28,846 nucleotides of DNA from Saprolegnia diclina VS20. Taxonomy: Eukaryota > Oomycota > Saprolegniomycetes > Saprolegniales > Saprolegniaceae. This document shows positions 9,272 to 17,904 of the stretch, piece by piece. The stretch's first letter is position 1. Each line of letters opens with the position of its first letter. The notes beneath the pieces were generated by a model. That model did not search any database. It was not told the DNA's origin and saw only the letters and a program-made list of their open reading frames with translations. The position numbers were made by a program, and so were the translations under genes. The stretch spans positions 284,472-313,317 of the forward strand of contig NW_008246130.1 in the NCBI RefSeq assembly GCF_000281045.1. The letters are read 5' to 3'.

Positions 9272-10440
9272 TATATATAATGTCCATCAACAGTCAGTTG
9301 CGCAAAAATATGTTGAATATATATTACACTGGTACTTGGTAACGTCGATGTGGTGGTCGCAATCGTGTCCATAAACAGAGGGAGGTATTCATAGAATTCG
9401 AGTTTCATGATGTTGCCGCATCAACATCTTCGACGATCGACCTATTTACGTCGTCAAGACGCAGTGTTTCAGAGGCAAACTCAATCTTAGCACTGCGTAT
9501 AACACCTCGGGCATTGAAAATCCCAGATGAAAAGTTAAAAAGTGCATACCATGTACTAATCGTAACCTCGTTTTTGTATTTCCCCTCAAGCCTTTTCCGA
9601 CAACAGAACGTGCTGACACGCCCTGTAGTCGGCAGTAGCCCGCCCACCCCAAAGGACAGAAATGTACCTAACGCAAGACAAGTCGAGCTTCGGTGCCACT
9701 ACTGTCAATTGAAGCGTGTTTGGTGACCACCGCCTTGCGGCAAATGGCCGCCCTGCAGACAAGCTACACAGAAAAACACAAGGGTATTTCTATCCGCCCC
9801 AACTTTAACTGTGGTCCTCATGTATCCGGGGTACAGTTGGTAAAATGACGCGGGATCTATTGCCTAGTCCTATTTCAAGTACTGTGGCTGCGATTGCTAA
9901 TTCTATAATGAGGAAGACAGGCGGTTGGGCATGACTGCCGAGCTCGCCACCAATCATTTCGAGCAAAACGGAGTCACACCAATTATATGACCTATAGCTC
10001 GTCAAATAGTGTTTAGATTACGTTCCGCTGTTGCTCCGACCATGCATGCATCCATAGATGCACCATTGTACAGCATTAGCACGCACGATGCTAACGAGAC
10101 CCTATAGATCATCTCTACTTGTACTAACATGCATGAAGTGTGAGGGAAAGTCCTTGCCAACCTTGAACGGTTGAACGCATAGATACACACAACACGGGCA
10201 CTCGTCTTACTCGTGCTCTTTGCAGTAACTATCAGAAGTTTTCCCCTGTGGAAAATGCTCTGCACGTGTAGTGTACTGGGTGTTGCGCAGTTATTTATTT
10301 GCCAAGCACACACAGCTCGGGCGTACATCAAGGGTTGTCGTCTATTACAGCAAGTACAGCTGCAAGTACTACGGTAGCACAATTGTGCAATTGCATGGCT
10401 TGGACTTGGGCCGATGGACCCTGAAGGGACGGCAATTACT
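9272..10440. other. Intergenic region, nothing recognised
   Basis: About 1.17 kb between the inverted-repeat element and the EMC7 promoter. It starts with an (AT)n tract adjoining the element. Open frames are short, overlapping, without recognisable motifs, and lack the codon regularity of neighbouring exons. I see no tRNA, no repeat array and no convincing splice-linked exons. A non-coding RNA cannot be excluded by reading. Confidence 0.5.
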
Positions 10441-10452
10441 ACATTATTTTGG

Positions 10453-10457
10453 CCAAT
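10453..10457 (+). promoter_or_regulatory. CCAAT box upstream of EMC7
   Basis: CCAAT within GGCCAATCAGCGGCC lies 66 bp before the EMC7 start codon, the same orientation and context (CCAATCAGC) as the proximal CCAAT box of AFG1. Promoter role inferred. Confidence 0.4.
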
Positions 10458-10522
10458 CAGCGGCCACAATGTATTCCAGTGACTTTTCCCTTGCATTTTT
10501 GACGGACCGCGTGGAAGCCAGC

Positions 10523-11324
10523 ATGACGTCGACGTTCCTTACACTCGTATGCGCGCTCTTTTGCGGCCTCATGGCTGTTGCCAGGTACATGCGTGCATGT
10601 GAGCTCTCTTTCACTGAGGCTTGGTGTAGTGCTGTGGACCTTGAAGGCCGCATCTACTTACCTGCGATGGCGTCCGAGGATGCCGTGGACGCGATTAGCC
10701 CGTTCAAGGTCGTCCTCGACGGCGGTCTTCGCTCGACGCTCTCGACTGCTGATGGCCGCTTCGCCTTCCTTGATGTTGGGCCTGGCCGCTACACTATTGA
10801 TATCTTCTCGCCCGTGTACATGTTCAGCCAAGTGCGTTCACTTCAAGGCAAAGCTCCAGCGCCTCATGTGTCCATTGTAGTTCAAGGTAGACATCAGCGC
10901 CGACGAGCAAATCCGTGTTCTTGAGTTCAAGTACCCCGGTACGAAATAAGATGCTGACTTTATCGGCTCACAGGCCGCATATAGGCACCGGGAAGATGCC
11001 CGTGAGTCACCCCCTTGTTGTCGAGGCGCACATCAAGGTGCAGTATTTCCAGGTAAATCATTCTCGTATTGATTGCTTACTCCTCATACTCTGCACCAGC
11101 CGCGTGAGAAGCTCAGCATTCTTGACTTGGTCCGCAACCCATCCTTCTTGGCGCTCATCGTGCCCATCGTCATGGTCTGGTTGCTTCCCAAGCTTTCTGA
11201 GGGGATGATGGACCCGGAAGAGTACAAGAAGGCACAGGAAGAGATGGGGTCAACGGACCCGCAATCGATGATCCGGAGTATGTTTGGCGCGCCCGAGCCC
11301 AAGGACGACGAGGATAGTGACTGA
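10523..11324 (+). CDS. EMC7: ER membrane protein complex subunit 7
   Basis: Five exons (10523-10584, 10630-10831, 10881-10938, 10985-11052, 11100-11324) encode 204 aa. The N-terminus MTSTFLTLVCALFCGLMAVA is a clear signal peptide. The lumenal part is the EMC7 beta-sandwich, seen in VVLDGGLRSTLSTADGRF, FLDVGPGRYTIDIFSPVYMF and, across a splice, FSQFKVDIS (the equivalent of the human YRFDPVRVDI stretch). One membrane segment follows (about 146-162, FLALIVPIVMVWLLPKL), then a cytosolic acidic tail ending DDEDSD. EMC inserts tail-anchored and multipass proteins into the ER membrane, with EMC7 as an accessory lumenal subunit. Intron 1 is 45 nt and in frame, so it could be retained without breaking the frame; removing it gives the cleaner signal peptide. 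For intron 3 the first AG at about 10973 would give an early stop, so the AG at 10984 was used. Confidence 0.9.
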
Positions 11325-11573
11325 GCACCCTTGGTAGTACTGCAAGGCTTCTCGTGAGACCAATCAATATAGCCCTGCATCTCTTCACTTCGTGCAGCAA
11401 TTTGCTGCAAACTGCAATTTGGAGGGAAAATGGCTGGAAATTTTTAAGAACACGGCGAAGAACTTAAACTTGCCGGTTGTAGCAAACCGTGCAACGCCAA
11501 TAAAAATGGAGACTTTTCATTGCGGGTGGCCAGTCAGGGGGCAGGAAAATTTGAATTTTGATCCAATCCCACA

Positions 11574-12617
11574 ATGGCGCGGCCGACTGCGACTCCAGAC
11601 GCTGCCCTCCGGCGCGGGCCCGTCACGAGCGAGAAGCCTGCGCGCAAGCGCCGCCTGGAAACGCGCGTGGCCTCTGTGAAGAAACTCAAGATCACGAAGG
11701 CACCGGCCAAACCTCTCAGCGATACTCGATCGGCGGAGCTTGCAGCCGAGTTCGTGGACCACGACGTCGCATCGGTCTACAAGGTAATTCACAAGACGAC
11801 GGGCGCGCTGGGTGGCAACGCTGCGGGCGGTGCTATCTACGGCGAGATTACGCGCAACTCAATGGGCAAGATCCTCGAGTACATGCAGGAGCACTGCGAG
11901 CTCGGCCGCGACTCGGTGTTCTTGGACATTGGCAGCGGCCTCGGAAAGCCCAACTTCCACGCCTCGATTACGCCTGGCGTTGCAATCTCGTACGGCATTG
12001 AGCTTGAAGATCAGCGCTGGCAGCTCAGCTTGTCGAACCTCCAGGGTGTGCTCAAGACGTCAGCTCTGTATCCGAAAGTCAACCCAGTCATCTTTACGCA
12101 AGGCGACATCACTGACGCCCTGTCGCTCGAGCCGTTCTCGCACGTCTATAGCTTCGACGTTGGCTTCCCGCCCGCAGTCATGGCGCACGTTGCCGAATGC
12201 TTCAATGAGAGCGTATCGGCGCGCTACTTCATCAGCTTTCATCAACCGCGCAAGGTCCTCGAGCAATACGGCTTCGAGGTCGATGAGATCGGTCGCCTCG
12301 GTACGTCCATGGCAGGCTCGAGCGAAGGCCACACGGTCTACTTCTACCGCAAAACAGCGCTGCCCACACGCACAAAAGAGACGAAGGAAAAGAAGGTCGA
12401 CCCGCTCTTCGGCGCCGGCTTCCATGTTGTGCAGCAAGGACACGACGCAGTGCTATCGTGGGTCGAGGCTCAATTTTCCCAACGCTTCAGCCAAGGCCGG
12501 ACACGCCGCCAAGTACAGCTCGCTAAAGCCGCAACTCCTTCTAGCTTGCGCGAGAAGAAACTCGAGACGTTCTACAAAGTTGTGCGTCGGGGACCTGCCA
12601 GCGTCAAGGCAAAGTAG
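11574..12617 (+). CDS. DOT1-like histone-lysine methyltransferase (class I SAM fold)
   Basis: Single uninterrupted frame of 347 aa, the only intron-less gene of this size in the window. A basic N-terminal tail (about 1-48, rich in Lys/Arg/Pro) could bind DNA or nucleosomes. The catalytic core runs from about 65 to 260: AIYGEITRNSMGKIL (87-101) corresponds to the DOT1 YGE region, VFLDIGSGLGKPNFH (115-129) is SAM motif I, and YGIELED (140-146) holds the acidic residue that usually contacts the SAM ribose. A FISFHQP stretch follows near residue 225. The C-terminus is again basic (FSQGRTRRQVQLAKA and KETKEKK). DOT1 enzymes methylate H3K79; the motif match supports the family, but the substrate is not shown by sequence. 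The start gives the full basic tail and no upstream in-frame alternative looks better. It could instead be a more distant methyltransferase of the DOT1 superfamily. Confidence 0.75.
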   Translation: MARPTATPDAALRRGPVTSEKPARKRRLETRVASVKKLKITKAPAKPLSDTRSAELAAEFVDHDVASVYKVIHKTTGALGGNAAGGAIYGEITRNSMGKILEYMQEHCELGRDSVFLDIGSGLGKPNFHASITPGVAISYGIELEDQRWQLSLSNLQGVLKTSALYPKVNPVIFTQGDITDALSLEPFSHVYSFDVGFPPAVMAHVAECFNESVSARYFISFHQPRKVLEQYGFEVDEIGRLGTSMAGSSEGHTVYFYRKTALPTRTKETKEKKVDPLFGAGFHVVQQGHDAVLSWVEAQFSQRFSQGRTRRQVQLAKAATPSSLREKKLETFYKVVRRGPASVKAK

Positions 12618-12693
12618 GTGCCGGACTTAAAGGGAGGAGTACGATAAGGTGCATAGTAATACATGCTGCATTTGACGAATATCTCTTATTCGA

Positions 12694-12960
12694 CTAGTCT
12701 GCCCAGCTGCTGGGCTTTCGTCTCGGCACGGACGTGCTCGCAGGACGTGTCGAAGATGGTGGGTCGATGGCGGCACCAGGCATCGTCGGGGCCACCGGGT
12801 CGTCCTTCTGGTGTGGCTTCTTTGTGAATTGGCGGTAGCGATACCAAAGCCAGAGTGTGCAGTAAGTAGACCATACGAATGTCGTCTGGCGGAAGGACGG
12901 CGAGACCTTGAGCGCGACCACGAACAGCACGGCAAGGACGAGGAAGACGTTGAGGTACAT
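12694..12960 (-). CDS. Small putative membrane protein, 88 aa
   Basis: From ATG at 12960 the product starts MYLNVFLVLAVLFVVALKV, a strong N-terminal hydrophobic segment, followed by a second aromatic-rich segment (TTFVWSTYCTLWLWYRYR) and a hydrophilic, Pro/Ser-rich basic tail ending RRKPSSWAD. Two closely spaced membrane helices with a cytosolic tail is the likely topology. I do not recognise a family. The frame stays open upstream to 13047, but only GTG is available there. That region contains a TATAAAAA-like string about 50 bp before the ATG, fitting a promoter rather than coding sequence. It converges with the methyltransferase gene (76 bp between stops) and diverges from the Rsa3-like gene. 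Confidence 0.55.
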   Translation of the reverse strand: MYLNVFLVLAVLFVVALKVSPSFRQTTFVWSTYCTLWLWYRYRQFTKKPHQKDDPVAPTMPGAAIDPPSSTRPASTSVPRRKPSSWAD

Positions 12961-13242
12961 CGAAGGACGAAGAATTATGCCACCTGGCTCGACGTTTTTT
13001 ATACGGGGTCGACGGCCCCCAACGTCTTCATATTCGGCGCGTGTCACGATTTGTTAATTTAAGTACCGGTACCCGGGGGTGGCCCTTAAAAATATGGGGT
13101 GCTCGAAACAGCACCAAACGATATTATTATAGTATTAAAATGACAGTCATGATGGATCTATGCTTAACACTATTTGGTAGTATGTGGAAAATAGTGGGAT
13201 CTAGCAGGATAACAATCTTGGGCAGCCGCAGACGAGTGAATA

Positions 13243-13794
13243 ATGACTGGGTACGCCAAGCTCATCGCCGCCCTCGGCGAGAAGCCGCTGGAGAAGACGT
13301 CGGCCCTGGAGGTCGTTGACGAAGACATGGACACGCATGAATTCGACGCAGCCGAAGCCGCGGACAAAACGATGCGATGCGCAGACTTGCTCAGCCAAGC
13401 GCTCGAGGCCGCGCACACGCTCCAAAGCAACGACGGCGAGGCGCCGACGTACGACGCCATTATCAAGGATCTGCTTGCTATGGATGGCTCTGTCAAGGAG
13501 CTCACAAAGATGTCAAGCTCAATGGCGCATGGTCTCAAGGCAAGCCGCAGCTTGCTTGGTGGTGCAGAGGTTGCTCTCGAGTTGTCGGACGAAGCCACCG
13601 AGGCACGCTTTGACGAGCTGTACATGGAAGGCTTTGCGTCGGCGTTTGGCGATGAGATCGACAAGTTCCGCCAAGACGACGCGTTCGAAGCAAAGGACGT
13701 GAGCTATCTCATTACGTGTATAAAGGCTGGGGGCGACGTCTTCTCGCCCATCGAAAAGTCCCTCTTCGTCACGTCCCGTGACTCGAAACAGTAG
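13243..13794 (+). CDS. Rsa3-like ribosome assembly protein
   Basis: Single exon, 183 aa. The N-terminal half is acidic and Ala/Glu/Asp-rich with low complexity. The C-terminal part (about 122-175) resembles the Rsa3 C-terminal domain: an aromatic-acidic start (FDELYMEGFASAFGDEIDKF), then a short charged stretch, then YLITCIKAGGDVFSPIEKSLF, matching the family pattern of a D(D/E)xxxFR helix followed by an L-x2-(L/I)-x2-G-x-D/N-hydrophobic helix. In yeast, Rsa3 acts in 60S subunit assembly in the nucleolus; that function is by analogy. The match is judged by eye over about 50 residues, so the family call is moderate. Start at MTGYAKLI is the first ATG, 282 bp from the divergent 88-aa gene. Confidence 0.5.
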   Translation: MTGYAKLIAALGEKPLEKTSALEVVDEDMDTHEFDAAEAADKTMRCADLLSQALEAAHTLQSNDGEAPTYDAIIKDLLAMDGSVKELTKMSSSMAHGLKASRSLLGGAEVALELSDEATEARFDELYMEGFASAFGDEIDKFRQDDAFEAKDVSYLITCIKAGGDVFSPIEKSLFVTSRDSKQ

Positions 13795-13847
13795 ACTTCA
13801 TCGTAATATATAGCACACATTAACGAGACCAGTCGCTATCTTGGGCG

Positions 13848-16153
13848 TTAGGCCGTCACGACCATGCGCAGCAGCTTAAGCGCCTTGTCTTCGTTCTTGG
13901 CGATCGTAGCCTTGAGCGTGTTGATCTTGTGCAGCTGCTCCTTGATCTGCTCGTCCACCTCGACGAGTTGCAGGTTGAGCGGCTGCAGCGCATCCTCCGA
14001 CTTCTTCTTCTCTTCCTCAAGCACGACGCACTTGCGCTCGTACTCTTTTTTCCAACTCTCGAGCTCCCGCGCCATCGCTTCCATGTCTTCGTACACGTAC
14101 TCGATGCACTTGCCGACGGGGTTTGTCGCCTGACAGATCTTCTGAATCGCGAGCCGAAGCTCGTTCATCTCCGCGACCGTCGACGTTCCGCTCTTGGTCT
14201 TCTCCTTGAAGGACTTGCGCCGTTTCCCGAGCCGGATGCCACCGTCGACGTCCTTGACATCTTCGTCGTCTTTGGCCTTGCGGTTCGCCTCTTCGTCCGC
14301 GGTTTGGTCCTTCAGGATGTTGCGCACAAGCTTGCCGTGACTGTCGTTGTCGCCACTTATCTCACGCCCTCGCCCAATGCTGTTGTCACCCTCGCCACCC
14401 TCGTCGTCGCTCTCAGCGTTGTCGCCGTCCTTCATGATGCCCACCGTCGGCGTCGCCTTGTCGTCGCGCACTAGTCGACCGACCTACATGCAGCTACGTG
14501 TAGGCAATTGATTTTTATGTCTGCTCGCACCTCCTTGACGTTTTCCTTTAGCTTGGGCGGGCGCCGGCGCGCGGTCGTTGGTCGTGCCGTGCGGTTGGCA
14601 GTACCAGGTTTGACATCGTCCTCATCGTTATCGGGTGCCTTTGTCTTGAGGTCCGCGTCATCATCGAGACCTGTGACCGTGAGTGGTTTCATTGGCCCAG
14701 GTCCTGCTGCTGCAGGCTCCGGCTCCTTTGCTTTTGGCTGCGCCTTCGCTTCCTTCTTGGCGTCAGCAGCTGGTTGGTCGTCGGTGCGTGGCGCTGCCAC
14801 TGATGGTCGTTTGGACTTGGACTCGGCCGAGCGTGAAGGCTGCAATGTCGTGTCGCCAGCCAGCACGCGCTGCACTGAGGCGCTTGCGTTGCCGCTAGAA
14901 CCAAGTCATCGAGTAGTGACGCATCACATCCACGATACACACGTACGCTTTGGCAGCGACAGCCAAAAGCTGCAGAAACTTGTTGGTTTCTTCGGGCTCG
15001 AGGCCCGCGACGATCTTTGCAGGCTTGGCCTCGATCTCGACGTTGAGGTGTACGCTAACGCAGCTGAGAATCTTTTGGAGATAGTCGATCTTGGGCTGCT
15101 TCTCTTTGATCGCGTTCGAGTCGAGCTCGTCGCCCGCGTAAAGTCCATCCGCAAACCCTGTCGCGCGCGCGATTTCCGAGACAATATCATGGAGGAATCG
15201 GAACGGCGGTTTGCCCAAGAGCTTGGCCGACATTTTGGGCTTTGTAATGAGCTTCTCAATCACATCTTTTGTGCGCTCGACGTCACTGTTGCATTCACCA
15301 ATCTGCACGACATATGTATCTTCCAAAACGACCCAACAGCATGTCGCTTACCTGCGCGGCGTATTCGCTACTACCACCACCACCATTGTTGTCCTCGCGA
15401 GTCGCCTTGCTGTTGCTAGAAGGGCGGCTAGAGCTGCTCGCTGACGATGGCTTGGGTTCGGCCTCTTTCTCGCGGTCTTGCTTTGCTTTCTCTTCTTTGG
15501 CCCGTCGTGCACGCTCCTATGGACATGGAAATGGAATTTGGCGTACGCAACCAAGGACATACCCGAGCTTTCTCCTCCGCCTTGGCTTTTTCTTCGGCCT
15601 TAGCCTTCTCATCCGCTTCCTTCGACGCAGCATCGTCTTTCGGCGCTTCTTTAGCCGGCGGTGTCGATTCGCGTTTAGCCTCGGGTTTGGCTTCTGCCAC
15701 GGGTGCTGCACCGCCCGTGCTACCAGCAAGTGTTTCAGGTAGCGCAGGGTACGCCACCAGCGTCTTTTGTACAGCGCCACCCCAGTCGAGACCGGGGTTG
15801 GACGCAGCGGCTGCGAGGTCGGCGAGGAAGATGTTGGTATTTTCGGCCTCGAGACCGGCGACGATCTTGGCAGACCGGACGTCAATGTCGCGGCCATGGC
15901 ATTGACCAGCGCAATAAATCATCTTGTCGAGGAACTGCAGCTTTTGGTGTTTCTCCTTGATGTTGGCCGAGTCGAGCTCGAACTCGGTGTAGAGGCCCTT
16001 GGCAAACCCCGTGGCCGCGATGAGCGCCGTGAAGATGTCATGGATGAAGCGGAACGGCGGCTTGAGGAGGAGCTTCTCCGCAAGCTTCGGCTTGGGAATC
16101 AGCGGCTGGAGCGTCTCCTGCGTCTTCTTAATAAGCTCGTTCACGTCGCCCAT
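13848..16153 (-). CDS. IFT54: IFT54 / TRAF3IP1 intraflagellar transport protein with two CH domains
   Basis: Five exons (16153-15563, 15516-15352, 15302-14947, 14894-14531, 14483-13848; introns 46-52 nt) encode 703 aa. Residues about 1-135 form the IFT54 calponin-homology-like domain (LLKPPFRFIHDIFTALIAAT, GFAKGLYTEFEL, AKIVAGLEAENTN). A Lys/Glu/Ala-rich linker follows (about 150-250). A second complete copy of the same domain lies at about 258-385 (LLGKPPFRFLHDIVSEIARA, GFADGLYAGDEL, AKIVAGLEPEETN, then SVQRVLAGD as in animal IFT54). After another basic/Pro-rich linker, the C-terminal coiled coil (about 540-703) contains KLVRNILKD, LRLAIQKICQATNPVGKCIEY and IKEQLHKINTLKATIAKNED, all conserved in the family. 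IFT54 belongs to IFT-B, pairs with IFT20, and contributes to tubulin/motor binding in flagellar assembly. Animal IFT54 has one CH domain. The gene shares a 99-bp divergent spacer with IMP1. Confidence 0.92.
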
Positions 16154-16252
16154 ACCAAAAGTTGTGAAAACGCGATCTTCACCCGCGACCCGTCGGCGTG
16201 GTTTTGTGCCGGATTTCGCTCGCCGTATCCGGACGGCAACAAAAGTCTCTGG
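16154..16252. promoter_or_regulatory. Short bidirectional spacer between IFT54 and IMP1
   Basis: Only 99 bp separate the start codons of these diverging genes, so both 5' leaders and core promoters must lie in it or overlap the opposite gene. I see no TATA box or CCAAT box in it. Function inferred from layout. Confidence 0.4.
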
Positions 16253-16778
16253 ATGAGCGAGCTTGCCAAGGTCGCGGGCGGCCTCGCGCGCTTCGGCGGC
16301 CTCGTCTTCTGTGCGCTGCAACTTGGCGACGTGGTACTCTGCGTTGGACCGAGTATGCTTCCGACGCTCAACGAGCATGGTGACATCGTGCTCCTGGACA
16401 AGATCACCCCGCGCTTCCGGCGCCTGCGGAACGGTGAGGTGGTGATCGCCAAGTCGCCATCCAACTTCCGCCAGACGGTTTGCAAGCGCATTGTGGCGTC
16501 CGAGGGCGAAACGGTCGGCCTCAAGCATCGCTACAACTCGAGCCGCATTGAGATGAAGACTGTGCCCAAGGGCCACGTATGGCTCGAGGGCGACAACAAG
16601 AAGGACTCGCACGACTCGCGCTACTACGGCCCTGTTCCGTACGCGCTTATCCAAGGGCGCGTCGCCTTGCGCGTACGTATCTATGATGAGCGGCATTGGA
16701 TGCTGACGACGAGGATCGTAGATTTGGCCGCTCACGCAACTTGGGAGCCTTGCTAGTACGCCGCTGACGACCGATTAA
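16253..16778 (+). CDS. IMP1: Mitochondrial inner membrane peptidase subunit 1 (type I signal peptidase family)
   Basis: Two exons (16253-16672, 16722-16778; intron 49 nt) encode 158 aa; human IMMP1L is 166 aa. An N-terminal hydrophobic segment (about 11-32) precedes the catalytic serine in GPSMLPT (Ser34). The general-base lysine lies in TVCKRIVASEGE (Lys77), and the family signature GHVWLEGDN follows, then DSRYYGPVPYALIQGRVALR. The splice restores the conserved ending (IWPLTQLGSL), as in human IFFKIWPLSDFG; reading through the intron would lose it. IMP1 sits on the outer face of the inner membrane and removes sorting signals from intermembrane-space proteins such as cytochrome b2 in yeast. 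Substrates in this organism are unknown. The start at MSELAKV gives the family's usual N-terminal length. Confidence 0.92.
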
Positions 16779-16985
16779 TTTAGCCCACGTCACAATGATC
16801 ATGACGATGATGTAACGACGACTACAAAGCACTTTGGCGCGTGGACCACACTACTGGCTTATGGAGATGCGCAGCGCCGACCGGAGGCTCATGGGACTCG
16901 GAAGCGACCCGCGTGCTCCAGAAAGGCGCACCATATCCGGAAGAAGCCGGTGTCGGTTTTGGATCGCACACTTGAGTTCTTGCAG

Positions 16986-17864
16986 ATGCACGGCCTACGA
17001 TCGACGAGCCAACGCGTGCTTCGCGGCGCCAAGACTTTCATGTCCTTCGGCAGCCCGACGGGCAGCGTCGTGCCCATGGTGCTCGAGCAAAGCCCCCGGG
17101 GCGAGCGTGTCTACGATATCTACTCGCGTCTCCTCAAGGAGCGCATCATCTTTCTTCACGGTCCCGTGAACGACCACACGGCCTGCTTGATCACGGCCCA
17201 GCTGCTCTACCTCGAAAGCGTAAACTGCCAAGAGGCAGTAAGATTACGGCTCCGACATTGGGCGCGTAGGAGCATCCGGAGAAGGACGTGTGCATGTACA
17301 TCAACAGCCCTGGCGGCGTCGTCACAGCGGGCCTCGCAATCTATGACACGATGCAGTACATTCAACCTCGCGTCCGCACACTCTGCATCGGACAAGCTGC
17401 GTCCATGGTGTTGCTTCTTTCACCGTCGTTTGTCCACCAATGTAGCTTTGTCGTGTAGGGCGCCCTACTGCTCGCTGGTGGCGCACCCGGCTGCCGCTCG
17501 GCGCTGCCCAACTCGCGCATCATGATTCACCAACCATCAGGTGGCGCTCAGGGCATGGCGAGCGACATTGCCATCCAAGCCGAAGAAATTTTGAAAACCC
17601 GAGCTCGGTGCGCCCTGGCCATTTGCAGTGCAGAATGCAACTATTTCGTAGCTTGAACACGCTGTACGCGCACCACTCGAACCAACACGTTGGCGTCATC
17701 GAGCAGGCGATGGACCGCGACAAGGTAAGCACCTCTTCCCGGTCACGTACTTTGATCGCGACTAGTTTATGGACCCCGACGCTGCGATCCGGTTCGGACT
17801 CATCGACACGATCTTGCAGCAGCGTAAGCGCCCCGTCGACCACGCCCACGAGCGCGTTGCGTGA
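16986..17864 (+). CDS. CLPP: Mitochondrial ATP-dependent Clp protease proteolytic subunit
   Basis: Five exons (16986-17219, 17270-17407, 17459-17607, 17652-17724, 17766-17864) encode 230 aa. The start [18 protein letters not shown] is a typical basic presequence; upstream in this frame there is only GTG. The mature domain begins near [20 protein letters not shown]. The triad is complete: Ser123 (GQAASM), His148 (RIMIHQP) and Asp197 (MDRDKF). For intron 1 the donor at 17220 joins LLYLES to [16 protein letters not shown], the canonical ClpP sequence, in preference to a second GT at 17238 that would leave a 32-nt intron. ClpP forms a tetradecameric chamber that works with the ClpX unfoldase in the matrix. 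The C-terminus is short, without the long extension of human CLPP. It lies 207 bp downstream of IMP1 in the same direction, so two mitochondrial proteases are neighbours. Confidence 0.93.
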
Positions 17865-17904
17865 AGAATACAACTGTGAAACGTTTTATGTGTTATGGCG
17901 TTGC

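Noticed and set aside
9514-9726. 70-codon plus-strand frame in the long spacer
   Set aside because: Short, no family signal and no codon pattern like the real exons nearby.
12961-13047. N-terminal extension of the 88-aa membrane protein from a GTG
   Set aside because: A GTG start is unlikely in a nuclear gene, and the stretch contains a TATA-like string suited to a promoter.
15767-16249. Plus-strand open frame running into IMP1 from inside IFT54
   Set aside because: This part is antisense to the first CH domain of IFT54 and has no motif. IMP1 family similarity begins only at about 16253.
17238-17269. 32-nt version of ClpP intron 1
   Set aside because: The donor at 17220 gives a 50-nt intron and restores the canonical LLYLESEHPEKD sequence.
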